The position numbers and the translations under genes are program-made. A stretch of 64,000 nt of DNA from [Zimmermannella] faecalis ATCC 13722 (GTDB lineage: Bacteria > Actinomycetota > Actinomycetes > Actinomycetales > Microbacteriaceae). Positions 25,453-33,691 of this stretch are shown here, piece after piece. Each line of letters begins with the position of its first letter. The first letter of the stretch is position 1. The stretch lies in assembly GCF_000381765.1 (NCBI RefSeq), contig NZ_KB907076.1, positions 186,001-250,000 on the forward strand. The letters are read 5' to 3'. The notes under the pieces were generated by a model that saw only the letters and a list, made by a program, of their open reading frames with translations, ran no database searches and was not told the DNA's origin.

Positions 25453-26823
25453 CTACTGCGGGAACATCTTGCCAGGGTTGAGGATGCCCTGTGGGTCGAA
25501 GACGCGCTTGATCTGCCGCTGCAGCTCGAGTTGCACGTCGCCGAGTTCGTCGCCGAGCCAGCGGCGCTTGAGCAGGCCGATGCCGTGCTCGCCCGAGAGG
25601 GTGCCGCCGAGCTCGAGGGCGGCCTCGAAGATCTCTCCGGCCGCCGCCCAGATCTCGTCGGGCACGGCGTCGGTGGTGCCGTCGAACACGAACGTCGGGT
25701 GCAGGTTGCCGTCGCCGGCGTGTGACGGGCAAGCGATGAACACGTCGTACTTCGCCGCGATCTGCTCGACCCGCTCGAACATCTCGGGCATCCGCGAGCG
25801 CGGCACGGCGCAGTCCTCGACGAGCACCGCCCCGCGGGCCTCGAGCGCGGGGAATCCGCGCCGGCGCACGTCGACGAGCGTCGCCGCCGACTCGGGGTCG
25901 AGGGTGAGCTCGGCAACGGTCGCGAGCGGGCGCACGAGGTCGAGGATGCGCTCGGCCTCGCCCCGCGCATCCGCCCCGTCGGTCTGCACGAGCAGGTAGT
26001 TCGCGCCGTTCGAGGCGAGGTCGACGCCGGTCGCCTCACTCACGGCGATGAGCATGTTGCGGTCGAGCAGCTCCATGATCGCGGGGCGGATGCACGCAGC
26101 GGTGACGGCGGCCGAGGCGGCGGCCGCGTCGCGCACGGTCGCGAAGTACGCCCCGATCGTCGGCACCTCGCCGGTAACCGCCGGGCGGAGCTTCAGCGTC
26201 GCCTCTACGATGACGCCGAGGGTGCCCTCGCTGCCGATCATGAGCGCGCAGAGGTCGTAACCGGTGACGCCCTTCACAGTGCGGTGGCCGACCTCGATGA
26301 GCTCGCCCGACGCGAGCACAACCTTGAGCGCGAGCACCGCCTCGCGCGTCACGCCGTACTTCGCGCAGAGCAGGCCGCCCGCGTTCATCGCGATGTTGCC
26401 GCCGACGCTCGAGAAGTCCTTCGACGCGGGGTCGGGCGGCCACCACAGGCCGTGCCGCGCGAGCTCGGCGTTCAGCTCGCCGTTGAGGATGCCGGGCTCG
26501 ACGACGCAGAGCTGGTCGTCGGCGCGAACTTCGAGGATGCGGCGCATGGATGCGGTCGAGAGCACGATCTCGCCCACCCCCGCCGCCGCGGCGCCCGCGA
26601 GGCCCGAGCCCGCGCCGCGGGGCACGATCGGGGTGCCGGTCGCGCTCGCGATGCGGCAGGTTTCGCGCACGTCGTCGATCGAGCGGGCGTCGACGAGCGC
26701 GAGCGGGATGCCCGCCGCGAGCGTGCCGGAGCGGTCGGTGCGCAGCGTCTCGAGCACCTCGGGGTCGGTCGTCACCCGGTCGCCGAGGCGCTCGCGCAGC
26801 CGCTCGAGCACCTCGGAGGTCAT
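25453..26823 (-). CDS. GlcD-type FAD-linked oxidase
   Basis: 456 residues. The FAD-binding PCMH domain holds PIVPRGAGSGLAGAA and NIAMNAGGLLCAKYGVT; the C-terminal cap ends with the conserved CPSHAGDGNLHPTF and GTLSGEHGIGLLKR motifs. Family members oxidise glycolate, D-lactate or other 2-hydroxy acids. Its ATG overlaps the stop of the giant PutA-like gene by 4 bp (ATGA), so it is translationally coupled to that protein. No Fe-S partner (GlcE/GlcF) lies nearby, so it is probably a stand-alone D-lactate/2-hydroxyacid dehydrogenase. Confidence 0.9.
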   Translation of the reverse strand: MTSEVLERLRERLGDRVTTDPEVLETLRTDRSGTLAAGIPLALVDARSIDDVRETCRIASATGTPIVPRGAGSGLAGAAAAGVGEIVLSTASMRRILEVRADDQLCVVEPGILNGELNAELARHGLWWPPDPASKDFSSVGGNIAMNAGGLLCAKYGVTREAVLALKVVLASGELIEVGHRTVKGVTGYDLCALMIGSEGTLGVIVEATLKLRPAVTGEVPTIGAYFATVRDAAAASAAVTAACIRPAIMELLDRNMLIAVSEATGVDLASNGANYLLVQTDGADARGEAERILDLVRPLATVAELTLDPESAATLVDVRRRGFPALEARGAVLVEDCAVPRSRMPEMFERVEQIAAKYDVFIACPSHAGDGNLHPTFVFDGTTDAVPDEIWAAAGEIFEAALELGGTLSGEHGIGLLKRRWLGDELGDVQLELQRQIKRVFDPQGILNPGKMFPQ

Positions 26824-29800
26824 TCGTCGACCTGGGGGCGGTGCAGGCGCGCGTCGCCCGAGAACAGGCTCGCCGCGTGGTCGACGACGAGCTCGTGCGG
26901 GAACAGGTTCTGCACGCGGCCGTCCTGGTACCCGAAGCGGTGCGCCGTGATCGAGATCGCCTGCTCGCGCAGGAACGGGAGCATCTCGAGGCGTCCGGCG
27001 AGGGTCACGTGGTCAGAGAACACCGCGATGTCGACCGAGTTCGAGAGGTTCGCGAACAGCTCGCTGCGGGAGCCGCCGAGCAGCCGCAGCCGCGGCGCCT
27101 CGAGCAGGCCCTCTGTGCGCATCCGCTCGAGGAACTCCTCGTCAGACTCGACCCGCACCTCGGCGCCCCGACCCTGCAGCTCGCGCAGCAGGCCGGGCGA
27201 GAGCTCGTTCGCGGTCGAGACGCGAATCTTCGCACGGGCCGCCGACGCGGCGACGAGCACCTGCGCGAGCTCGAGCGTCGTCGCGTCAGACGAGGCGCGG
27301 ATGAGGCAGGGCGCCGGCCGGTAGCGCAGCAGGTTGCGTTCGATCGGCAGGTTCGTCACGTCGACGACCTCGCCGTACTCCTCGTTCCAGGCGATCTGGC
27401 AGCTCAGGGCCGTGCGGCGCACGCGCTCGAATTCCTCGAACGCGAGGCCCGGCTGGAGCGCCTCGATGAGGCGCGCGGTCGACTCCTCGAGGCCCCGCAG
27501 GTGCAGCGTGTGCGACTGCGCGGGCTCGGCCGGTCGCCAGCTGCCGAGATGAAGCAGCGTGTTCGGGCCGCCCGACTTCAGCTTCGTGCCGATCATCGAG
27601 CGCTTCCAGCCGCCGTACGGCTGGCGCTGCACGCGGTTGTCGATGACGTCGCGGTTGACGAAGAGGTTGCCCGCCTCGACCTGCTGCACCCAGTGGGCGA
27701 TCTCGGTGCGGTCGAGCGAGAACAGCCCCGCGCCGAGGCCGTAGTCGAGCGAGTTCTGCAGCTCGATGGCGGTGTCGAGGGTGTCGACGTGCACGATGTT
27801 GATGACGGGCACGGCGGCGTCGTTCGTGAGAATCGGCGAGCCGGTCTTCACGCCGGCGCGCACGCCGGGCGTCCAGAGCCGGCCGGTATCGTCGAGGCGA
27901 CGCGGCTCGACGAGCCAGCGCTCGCCCTCGCCGAGGTGCGTGAGCATCTCGTACGCCTTGCCCGTCGCCTTCGTGACGAGCGGGCCGGCGTGCACCGAGG
28001 GGTCGCTCGGATACCCGACCCGCGTCGACGCGACGGCGTCGGCGAGCTGCTCGGCGAAGCGGCTGCGCAGCGCGGCCGGGCCGACGAGGATCGCGGTCGA
28101 CGGCCGCAGCGGGTTCTGCCCGGCCGCGTCGACGACGCTGCGGGCGATCTCGCGCGCCGCGAGGTCGTAGTCGGCCGCGGCGGTGACGATGACCGAGCTC
28201 TTGCCGCCCGATGCGCCGATGAGCGGCAGCTCGGGGCGCCACTCGAGGAAGTGGCTCGCGGTCGCGTACGTGCCCTGCATGAGCACGCGCTCGACCCGCG
28301 GGTCGACGATGAGCTCGCGGCCGAGCTGCTCGTCGGTGAGCTGGGTGTAGTCGTTGCCCGCGACCTGCAGCAGGCCGTCGGCGAGCTCGGTCGCCCAGAT
28401 GACGCGCGCGACGATCGCCGCGGTGCGCTCGGTGCGGGGCGAGGGCTTGAGAATCATGGCCGAGCCGGCCGCGAGCGCCGCGACAACGATCGAGACGATC
28501 GAGGTGACCGGCATGATCCAGCCGGGTACGCCGACGCTCACCGCGACGGGCACGAACTCGGCCCCCTGCATCCGGTCGAGCTGGCGCGCGAGGTGCGCGT
28601 CGTAGTTTGCGAGGTCGATTGCGTGGCTCACGTCGCGGTCGATCTCATCGAACGCGAGCCCCGTCTCGGCCATCGCGACCTCGATCAGGCGGGCGCGGTT
28701 CGCGTCGAGCGCCTTCGCGATCTGTTCGAGCTTCGCCGCGCGCTCCCATCCGCTCGTCTGCCGCCAGCTGTCGCCCGCGGCGTGCGCCCGGTCGAGCAGT
28801 TCCTGCACCTGCTCGGTCGTGTGCAGCTGGTGCTCCGCCGCCTCGTCGATGCCGAGCTCGCTGCGCTGCGCGCGATGCTGGATGTGGTTCGCCCAGTCGC
28901 GCACGCCCGCGAGGGTCGCGTCGCTGAGCGGGTCGTTGCGGAACGTGTTGCGCAGAATGCGCCCGCCGCGCAGCCCGAGCACGACCTCGGTGAGGTTCGG
29001 CGTCGCGCCCGTTTCGGCCGGGTTCGCGAGGGCGGCCTCGTCGTCGGCCGTGACGACGCCAGTTTCGGTCGCGTCGCGGTCGTCGTCTGCCCCTTCGCGG
29101 TCGGCCGCAGTAAGGTCGGCGAGGCGGCTGCGGTCGCCGAGCACGGTCGTCTCGGCCGTTAGCGCCTCAAGATCGTCGGTGAGCAGCTCGCCGGTCTCGT
29201 AGCGCCGCACCGCAAGGTGCTCGGGCTCGGGCTCGTCTTCGAAGAGACCCTCGGGGAACAGCTCGAGCTTGATCGCGGCGGTGACGCCCGGCGCATCCTC
29301 GGGCGCGATGCGCTCCTGCCGGCGCAGCTGGCCGGCAGGAATCTGCTGCATGCGGGCGATCGCGCTGAGCAGGCGCTCCTGCTGCGGGCCGAGCCCGTCG
29401 GCGCTCGTCGGCTCCTGCGCCTCAAGGTGGCGGCGCGCGGCGTCGGTCACGATGCCGCGCAGGTAGCTCGCGGCGGGGCGCCAGCCAGCGCCGTCGGGCA
29501 GCTGCGCGATGCGCTGGCGCGGCTCGACGCCGAGCTCACGTAGCCGGGCGAGCGTGCGCTCGTCGGTGCCCTGGTTCACGACGACCACAACTCGCGTGAG
29601 GCTCTGCCGCACGGGCGCGAGCGCCGCGGCGATGGCCGCGTCGAACGGCACGGTCGAGTCGAGCTCGAGCTCGAGCACGCCGCGGTGTTCGGGGGCGAGC
29701 ACCGCGTCGATGAGCCGAACCATGTTCGCGTCGACGTCGTCGTCGGTGAGGTAGGCGGCGACCTTCCAGCCGTTGCGCAGCGCGTCGGCGCGCTCGCGCA

Positions 29801-30974
29801 GGCGGTCGGACATGCGGTGCAGGCCGACCTTGAGCGGCGCCGCACCCTCTTCGCGCAGCAGGTGCGCCGCCCCCGCGAGCCGCCGCAGCAGCGTCGCCGA
29901 GTCGGGCAGGTCGACCGGCAGCGAGACGCCGGCGCGGGCGCCACGGCCGAGGTCGCTCCCGAGCGCGCGGATCATCGTGTCGACCGCGAGCTCGACGTTG
30001 CGCGAGTTCGTCGCCCGCAGCATAAGCACGGGCCGATGCGGCTGTTCGCGGGCAACCGCGAGCAGCCCCGCGAGCTGGCCCGCGGCGCGCTCGGCGGTGC
30101 CCGAGAAGTCCCAGTCGCAGGGGCGCGGCTCGAGCGTGTTCCAGTCGAGCTCGACCTCGGCGACGTGCGGATGCGCGAGCAGCGTGCGCACGCGGGCGCG
30201 CGCGGCCTCGGCGCCGCGGTCGCCGAGCACGGGGTCGGTGAGGGGCCGCACGCGCGCCTCGGCGCCCGCCTCGCGCACCGCGTCGATCGACTTCGTGAGC
30301 GGTTCGGGCCCGGCCTCGGTCACGGCGGTGCCGAAGAAACCTCGCGTCGCGCGGCGCACGGCCGGCACGGCGATGAACGGGATGCCCGGGCCCGCGAAGG
30401 CGCCGAGGCGGAACCTCCGGCGCGTGGCCGGGGTAAGCGTGTCGGGGATGCGGTCGGCGAGGTCGTGGAGGCCAAAGCCCGAGGCGAGCAGGTCGTCGGG
30501 GCGTAGCACGTCGTCGATGAGCTCGCGCAGGAACGTCGCGCCGCCCGCCGCATCCAGTGCCCGCTCGAGGTCGCCGCGGTCGTCGAGCTTCGCGCGGCGG
30601 CGGGGGTTCGGTTCTGCCTCGAGCCGGGCCGCCTGCTCGTCGGCGCGGCGCTGGTCGTCGTGCCACCAGCGGCCGAGCACCTCGAGCGCGGGCGGCACCG
30701 CGGCGTCGATTGGCGCGTTCGCGGCGGGCGCCACCTCCTGGCGGCGTTGCTGCTCGCGGGGTGGGTCGGGGGCGGGCTGCGGCTCGAGCACGATGGGCTC
30801 GGCCGGCTGATCGACGGGACCGTGCGAGTCGTCGCCGTCCTCACGCCGCTTGCGGTTCATCACGTCGCGCACGAGGTCGGCCCGCTCAACACGTCGGGCC
30901 CGTGCCTGCGAGAGTTCCTCGCGGGCCGGGCCCCGTGCGTCCCCCGCGCCATCGGGGGGAAGGAATCGTGCCAT
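26820..30974 (-). CDS. Giant PutA homologue lacking catalytic residues
   Basis: 1384 residues, intact frame. Residues 1-110 are basic/Pro-rich, about 130-520 resemble the PRODH barrel, 520-690 are an acidic linker, 700-1200 an ALDH/P5C dehydrogenase domain, and the end matches the actinobacterial PutA C-terminus (LEMLPFLREQAISITAHRFG). The ALDH domain lacks its active site: the GQKCSA Cys position reads GQNPLR (P955), the ETSGKN Glu reads ASGGKS (A921), and the PWNFP Asn segment reads GWIMP. In the PRODH half the RVVKGA segment reads GLHRMS (384-389) and the paired Arg of YLxRR read GI (507-508). NAD-fold signals such as ILKPSP remain. ATG 30974 lies 7 nt after TAAGCT (30987-30982). A non-catalytic role is inferred. 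Confidence 0.85.
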   Translation of the reverse strand: MARFLPPDGAGDARGPAREELSQARARRVERADLVRDVMNRKRREDGDDSHGPVDQPAEPIVLEPQPAPDPPREQQRRQEVAPAANAPIDAAVPPALEVLGRWWHDDQRRADEQAARLEAEPNPRRRAKLDDRGDLERALDAAGGATFLRELIDDVLRPDDLLASGFGLHDLADRIPDTLTPATRRRFRLGAFAGPGIPFIAVPAVRRATRGFFGTAVTEAGPEPLTKSIDAVREAGAEARVRPLTDPVLGDRGAEAARARVRTLLAHPHVAEVELDWNTLEPRPCDWDFSGTAERAAGQLAGLLAVAREQPHRPVLMLRATNSRNVELAVDTMIRALGSDLGRGARAGVSLPVDLPDSATLLRRLAGAAHLLREEGAAPLKVGLHRMSDRLRERADALRNGWKVAAYLTDDDVDANMVRLIDAVLAPEHRGVLELELDSTVPFDAAIAAALAPVRQSLTRVVVVVNQGTDERTLARLRELGVEPRQRIAQLPDGAGWRPAASYLRGIVTDAARRHLEAQEPTSADGLGPQQERLLSAIARMQQIPAGQLRRQERIAPEDAPGVTAAIKLELFPEGLFEDEPEPEHLAVRRYETGELLTDDLEALTAETTVLGDRSRLADLTAADREGADDDRDATETGVVTADDEAALANPAETGATPNLTEVVLGLRGGRILRNTFRNDPLSDATLAGVRDWANHIQHRAQRSELGIDEAAEHQLHTTEQVQELLDRAHAAGDSWRQTSGWERAAKLEQIAKALDANRARLIEVAMAETGLAFDEIDRDVSHAIDLANYDAHLARQLDRMQGAEFVPVAVSVGVPGWIMPVTSIVSIVVAALAAGSAMILKPSPRTERTAAIVARVIWATELADGLLQVAGNDYTQLTDEQLGRELIVDPRVERVLMQGTYATASHFLEWRPELPLIGASGGKSSVIVTAAADYDLAAREIARSVVDAAGQNPLRPSTAILVGPAALRSRFAEQLADAVASTRVGYPSDPSVHAGPLVTKATGKAYEMLTHLGEGERWLVEPRRLDDTGRLWTPGVRAGVKTGSPILTNDAAVPVINIVHVDTLDTAIELQNSLDYGLGAGLFSLDRTEIAHWVQQVEAGNLFVNRDVIDNRVQRQPYGGWKRSMIGTKLKSGGPNTLLHLGSWRPAEPAQSHTLHLRGLEESTARLIEALQPGLAFEEFERVRRTALSCQIAWNEEYGEVVDVTNLPIERNLLRYRPAPCLIRASSDATTLELAQVLVAASAARAKIRVSTANELSPGLLRELQGRGAEVRVESDEEFLERMRTEGLLEAPRLRLLGGSRSELFANLSNSVDIAVFSDHVTLAGRLEMLPFLREQAISITAHRFGYQDGRVQNLFPHELVVDHAASLFSGDARLHRPQVDE

Positions 30975-30984
30975 GCAGGCGAGC

Positions 30985-32886
30985 TTACTTCGGCTGACGC
31001 AGAATTCCGTCGAAGAACGCGGCCAATTCGGCGGTCGCGTCGAGCGGCAGCACCTGGGCGACGTACTGGTCGGGGCGCACGACGACGATCGCGCCGTCGC
31101 GGCTGACGCCACGCTCCTCGAAGATGTCGGTGCCACGGCCGGCGGCGAACACCTTCTCCCAGTTGTTCAGCTTCCACGGCCCAACCTCGGGGAAGAACAC
31201 GGCCGGCACGTCGGCGAACTCCACCTCGCTGTAGTCCTGCTGGTAGATCACCTTCGTGTCGAAGTACGCGTCGTCATCGCCACCCGCGGGCGTGTACTTC
31301 ACGACCGGCGAGGCGGGGTCGTTCGTGAGCCACTCGCCGAGGCGCTGCGCCGGCGAGTCCTCGCCCGGCCGCGCGGCGTCGGCGAAGACGTAGATGCGCC
31401 ACCGGCCGTCGGCCTCGTGGAGGTGGCCGAGGTGCACGGGGTTGTTGTCGCCGCGGCGCACAACCCGGCCCGAACGGAACCGCTTGCCGACGGGGAAGCC
31501 GGTCGCGAGCTCCTGGTGATCGGCGCCGCCGCACAGCGGCGACCCGGCCTGGTACTGGGTCATGAAGCCCGCCGGGAACTCGAAGGTCTTCTCGTAGAAC
31601 TCCTCGAGCTGGCCCGGATACTCGAACTCCTCGGGGCGGCGCGCCATGAGCGACGACCACTCGCGGTCGAAGTCGATGAGGTTCTGCGCGATCTCCTGGC
31701 GCTCGTCGGAGTAGGTGTGCAGCAGCGAGGCGTCGGCGCGGCCCTCGAGCACGTGCCCAAGCTTCCACGAGATGTTCCAGCCGTCCTGCATCGACACGTT
31801 CATGCCCTGACCGGCCTTCGCCGAGTGCGTGTGGCAGGCGTCGCCGCAGATGAACACGTGCGGGTTGCGCACGGCCTCGTCGCCGTCGTCGACCTCGTCG
31901 AACTTGTCGGTCACGCGGTGGCCGACCTCGTACACCGAGCTCCACGCGACGTTCTTGACGTCGATCGAGTAGGGCGCGTAGATCTCGTTCGCGCGGCGAA
32001 TGACCTCTTCGACGGGCGTGTTGCGCACGGCGTGGTTGTCGTCGATCGGCACTTCGCCGAGGTCGACGTAGATGCGGCAGAGGTGGCCGCCCTCGCGCGG
32101 GATGTGCAGAATCGAGCCGCGCTCGGAGTGGATCGTCGCCTTGAGGCGCCAGTCGGGGAAGTCGGTTTTCACGACGACGTCCATGACGCCCCAGGCGTGG
32201 TTCGCCTTGTCGCCGCGGGGCACGCGGCCGATCGACTTGCGCACGCGGCTGTGGGCGCCGTCGCAGCCGATGACGTACTTCGCGCGCACGGTGCGCTGCT
32301 GGCCGGCGTCGTCGCCATCGGTGCGAACGAGGCGCACCTCGACGGGGTACTCCTCGACGGTGTCGTCGCCGACCGTGAGGGTCTCGAACTCCCAGCCGTA
32401 GTCGGGCGTGATGCGGCCGGGGCCGCGTCGGGCGGCCTCGGCGAAGTAGTCGAGCACGCGCGCCTGGTTCACGATGAGGTGCGGAAACTCCGAGATCGCC
32501 CCGTCGGGGTCGTCGAGGGTGCGGCCCGTGCGAATGATCTTCGACGGGTCGCTCGGGTCGGGGGTCCACGAGGTCATCTCGGTGATGCGGTACGCCTCGG
32601 CGATGATGCGCTCGGCGAAGCCGAAGGCCTGGAACGACTCGACCGAGCGGGCCTGAATGCCGTCGGCCTGGCCGAGCTCGAGCCGGCCCGGTCGGCGCTC
32701 GATGAGGTGGGTGCGCACCGAGGGGAACTGCGACAGCTGTGCTGCCGCGAGCATGCCCGCGGGGCCCGAGCCGACGATGAGCACGTCGACCTCGTCGGGA
32801 AGTTCGGTGGGTCGGTCGATTCCGTAGCCCGCCGCGTCTTTGACGAGCGGTTCGCCCGAAACGTAACCGTGGTGATGGAACTGCAT
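30985..32886 (-). CDS. FAD-dependent aromatic monooxygenase (phenol/3-hydroxybenzoate hydroxylase type)
   Basis: 633 residues. FAD-binding motifs are VDVLIVGSGPAGMLAAAQL (GxGxxG, residue 34 on), the DG motif YVIGCDGAHSRVRKSIG and the GD motif VFICGDACHTHSAKAGQGMN. The thioredoxin-like C-terminal domain of phenol 2-monooxygenases follows (from about residue 450). The MQFHHHGY opening and length resemble 3-hydroxybenzoate 4-monooxygenase. It would hydroxylate a phenolic ring with NAD(P)H and O2. The ATG has GAGGAG 9 nt upstream. The promoter region contains two inverted repeats. The stop lies 10 bp before the PutA-like start, so read-through into that gene is possible. Confidence 0.9.
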   Translation of the reverse strand: MQFHHHGYVSGEPLVKDAAGYGIDRPTELPDEVDVLIVGSGPAGMLAAAQLSQFPSVRTHLIERRPGRLELGQADGIQARSVESFQAFGFAERIIAEAYRITEMTSWTPDPSDPSKIIRTGRTLDDPDGAISEFPHLIVNQARVLDYFAEAARRGPGRITPDYGWEFETLTVGDDTVEEYPVEVRLVRTDGDDAGQQRTVRAKYVIGCDGAHSRVRKSIGRVPRGDKANHAWGVMDVVVKTDFPDWRLKATIHSERGSILHIPREGGHLCRIYVDLGEVPIDDNHAVRNTPVEEVIRRANEIYAPYSIDVKNVAWSSVYEVGHRVTDKFDEVDDGDEAVRNPHVFICGDACHTHSAKAGQGMNVSMQDGWNISWKLGHVLEGRADASLLHTYSDERQEIAQNLIDFDREWSSLMARRPEEFEYPGQLEEFYEKTFEFPAGFMTQYQAGSPLCGGADHQELATGFPVGKRFRSGRVVRRGDNNPVHLGHLHEADGRWRIYVFADAARPGEDSPAQRLGEWLTNDPASPVVKYTPAGGDDDAYFDTKVIYQQDYSEVEFADVPAVFFPEVGPWKLNNWEKVFAAGRGTDIFEERGVSRDGAIVVVRPDQYVAQVLPLDATAELAAFFDGILRQPK

Positions 32887-32907
32887 TGGTCGATCTCCTC
32901 GAAGGTT

Positions 32908-32929
32908 CGACTCACCGCAGCGTGAGTCG
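32908..32929. promoter_or_regulatory. Inverted repeat in the monooxygenase leader
   Basis: A perfect 8-bp inverted repeat, CGACTCAC and GTGAGTCG, with loop CGCAGC, ends 22 bp before the monooxygenase ATG. It could be an operator or an mRNA hairpin. Confidence 0.45.
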
Positions 32930-32946
32930 ATGTGTGTTCTCTATTT

Positions 32947-32959
32947 GAACGTGTCGTTC
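32947..32959. promoter_or_regulatory. Candidate operator upstream of the monooxygenase
   Basis: GAACG-TGT-CGTTC is a perfect short palindrome in the AT-richer part of the gap, next to TAGAGA, which could be the -10. Palindromes of this size in aromatic-catabolic promoters are often regulator sites. No regulator gene is adjacent. Confidence 0.4.
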
Positions 32960-32974
32960 GATTGTCGCACAAGA

Positions 32975-32996
32975 ATGGGGGTTCGGTCACCCCCAT
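32975..32996 (-). terminator. Hairpin after the thioesterase gene
   Basis: ATGGGGG and CCCCCAT pair around an 8-nt loop; on the minus strand it is followed by TCTTG. It lies 44 bp beyond the thioesterase stop and before the monooxygenase promoter, so it probably separates the two. Confidence 0.55.
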
Positions 32997-33039
32997 CTTC
33001 CTCCGAGCGGATCGACACCCACTCAGTCCCCCGGCAGGC

Positions 33040-33600
33040 TCAATCCACGGCGGGCTCCCACTCGCTCGGATACGCGGAGCGGGTCGAGGGCACGCGCGCG
33101 GCCTCGCCCCACTCGAGCACCCAGTCGGGCATGATCGCGGGCACATCGGCGGCCTCGTGCAGCTGCTCGAGCACCTGCTCGTGGCCAATCGCGCCGTTCG
33201 GGCCGGTGAAGCGGCCGAGCACGAACGACTGCGCGTAGATCTCGCCGTCCTTCACGAAGCGGTGCTCGATGTAGAAGTTGCGGTCATCCATGCCGAGGTA
33301 GCGCGTGTTGAGCTCGTACTTGTCGCCGAGCGCGAGCGACTTGCGGTAGGTGATGGTCTGGCGCGCGACGACCGCGTTCCAGCCGAGGGCCCGGATGCGC
33401 TTCCACAGCCCCGTGCGCAGCATGAAGTCGAGGCGCCCGAGGTCCTGAATCGTCAGGTAGGTGCCATTGTTCATGTGCATTTGCACGTCAAGGTCGATGG
33501 GGCGCACCGTCATTTGGATGCGCGAGATGTCACGAACATCGCGAGGGCGGGCTGTCTTTGCCTGCAACCACACGCGGAGCATGCGCCAGAAAAATTTCAC
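33040..33600 (-). CDS. Hotdog-fold acyl-CoA thioesterase (THEM6/4HBT-like)
   Basis: 186 residues. The fold is recognisable from VRPIDLDVQMHMNNGTYLTIQDLGRLDFML (residues 32-61), which matches the 4-hydroxybenzoyl-CoA thioesterase/THEM6 group, where the D-x-x-x-H-M-NNxxY region forms the active site. It probably cleaves an acyl- or aryl-CoA. The GTG start at 33600 lies 6 nt after TAGGCT (33612-33607), so it is leaderless; an N-terminal amphipathic/hydrophobic stretch (FFWRMLRVWLQ) may contact the membrane. Upstream of the aromatic monooxygenase, but separated from it by a hairpin. Confidence 0.85.
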   Translation of the reverse strand: MKFFWRMLRVWLQAKTARPRDVRDISRIQMTVRPIDLDVQMHMNNGTYLTIQDLGRLDFMLRTGLWKRIRALGWNAVVARQTITYRKSLALGDKYELNTRYLGMDDRNFYIEHRFVKDGEIYAQSFVLGRFTGPNGAIGHEQVLEQLHEAADVPAIMPDWVLEWGEAARVPSTRSAYPSEWEPAVD

Positions 33601-33691
33601 GCGGCGAGCCTAGGCCGCGCCCCACCCGCGCCGAATCCCGATTGTGGGGACCATACAGACCCCCTCGCGCCCGCGCCGGGCCCGCGCCGCC

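Noticed and set aside
26820-30974. Reading the PutA-like gene as a frameshifted or decaying pseudogene
   Set aside because: The frame is continuous for 1384 codons with normal codon bias, and the domain ends are well kept; only the active sites changed.
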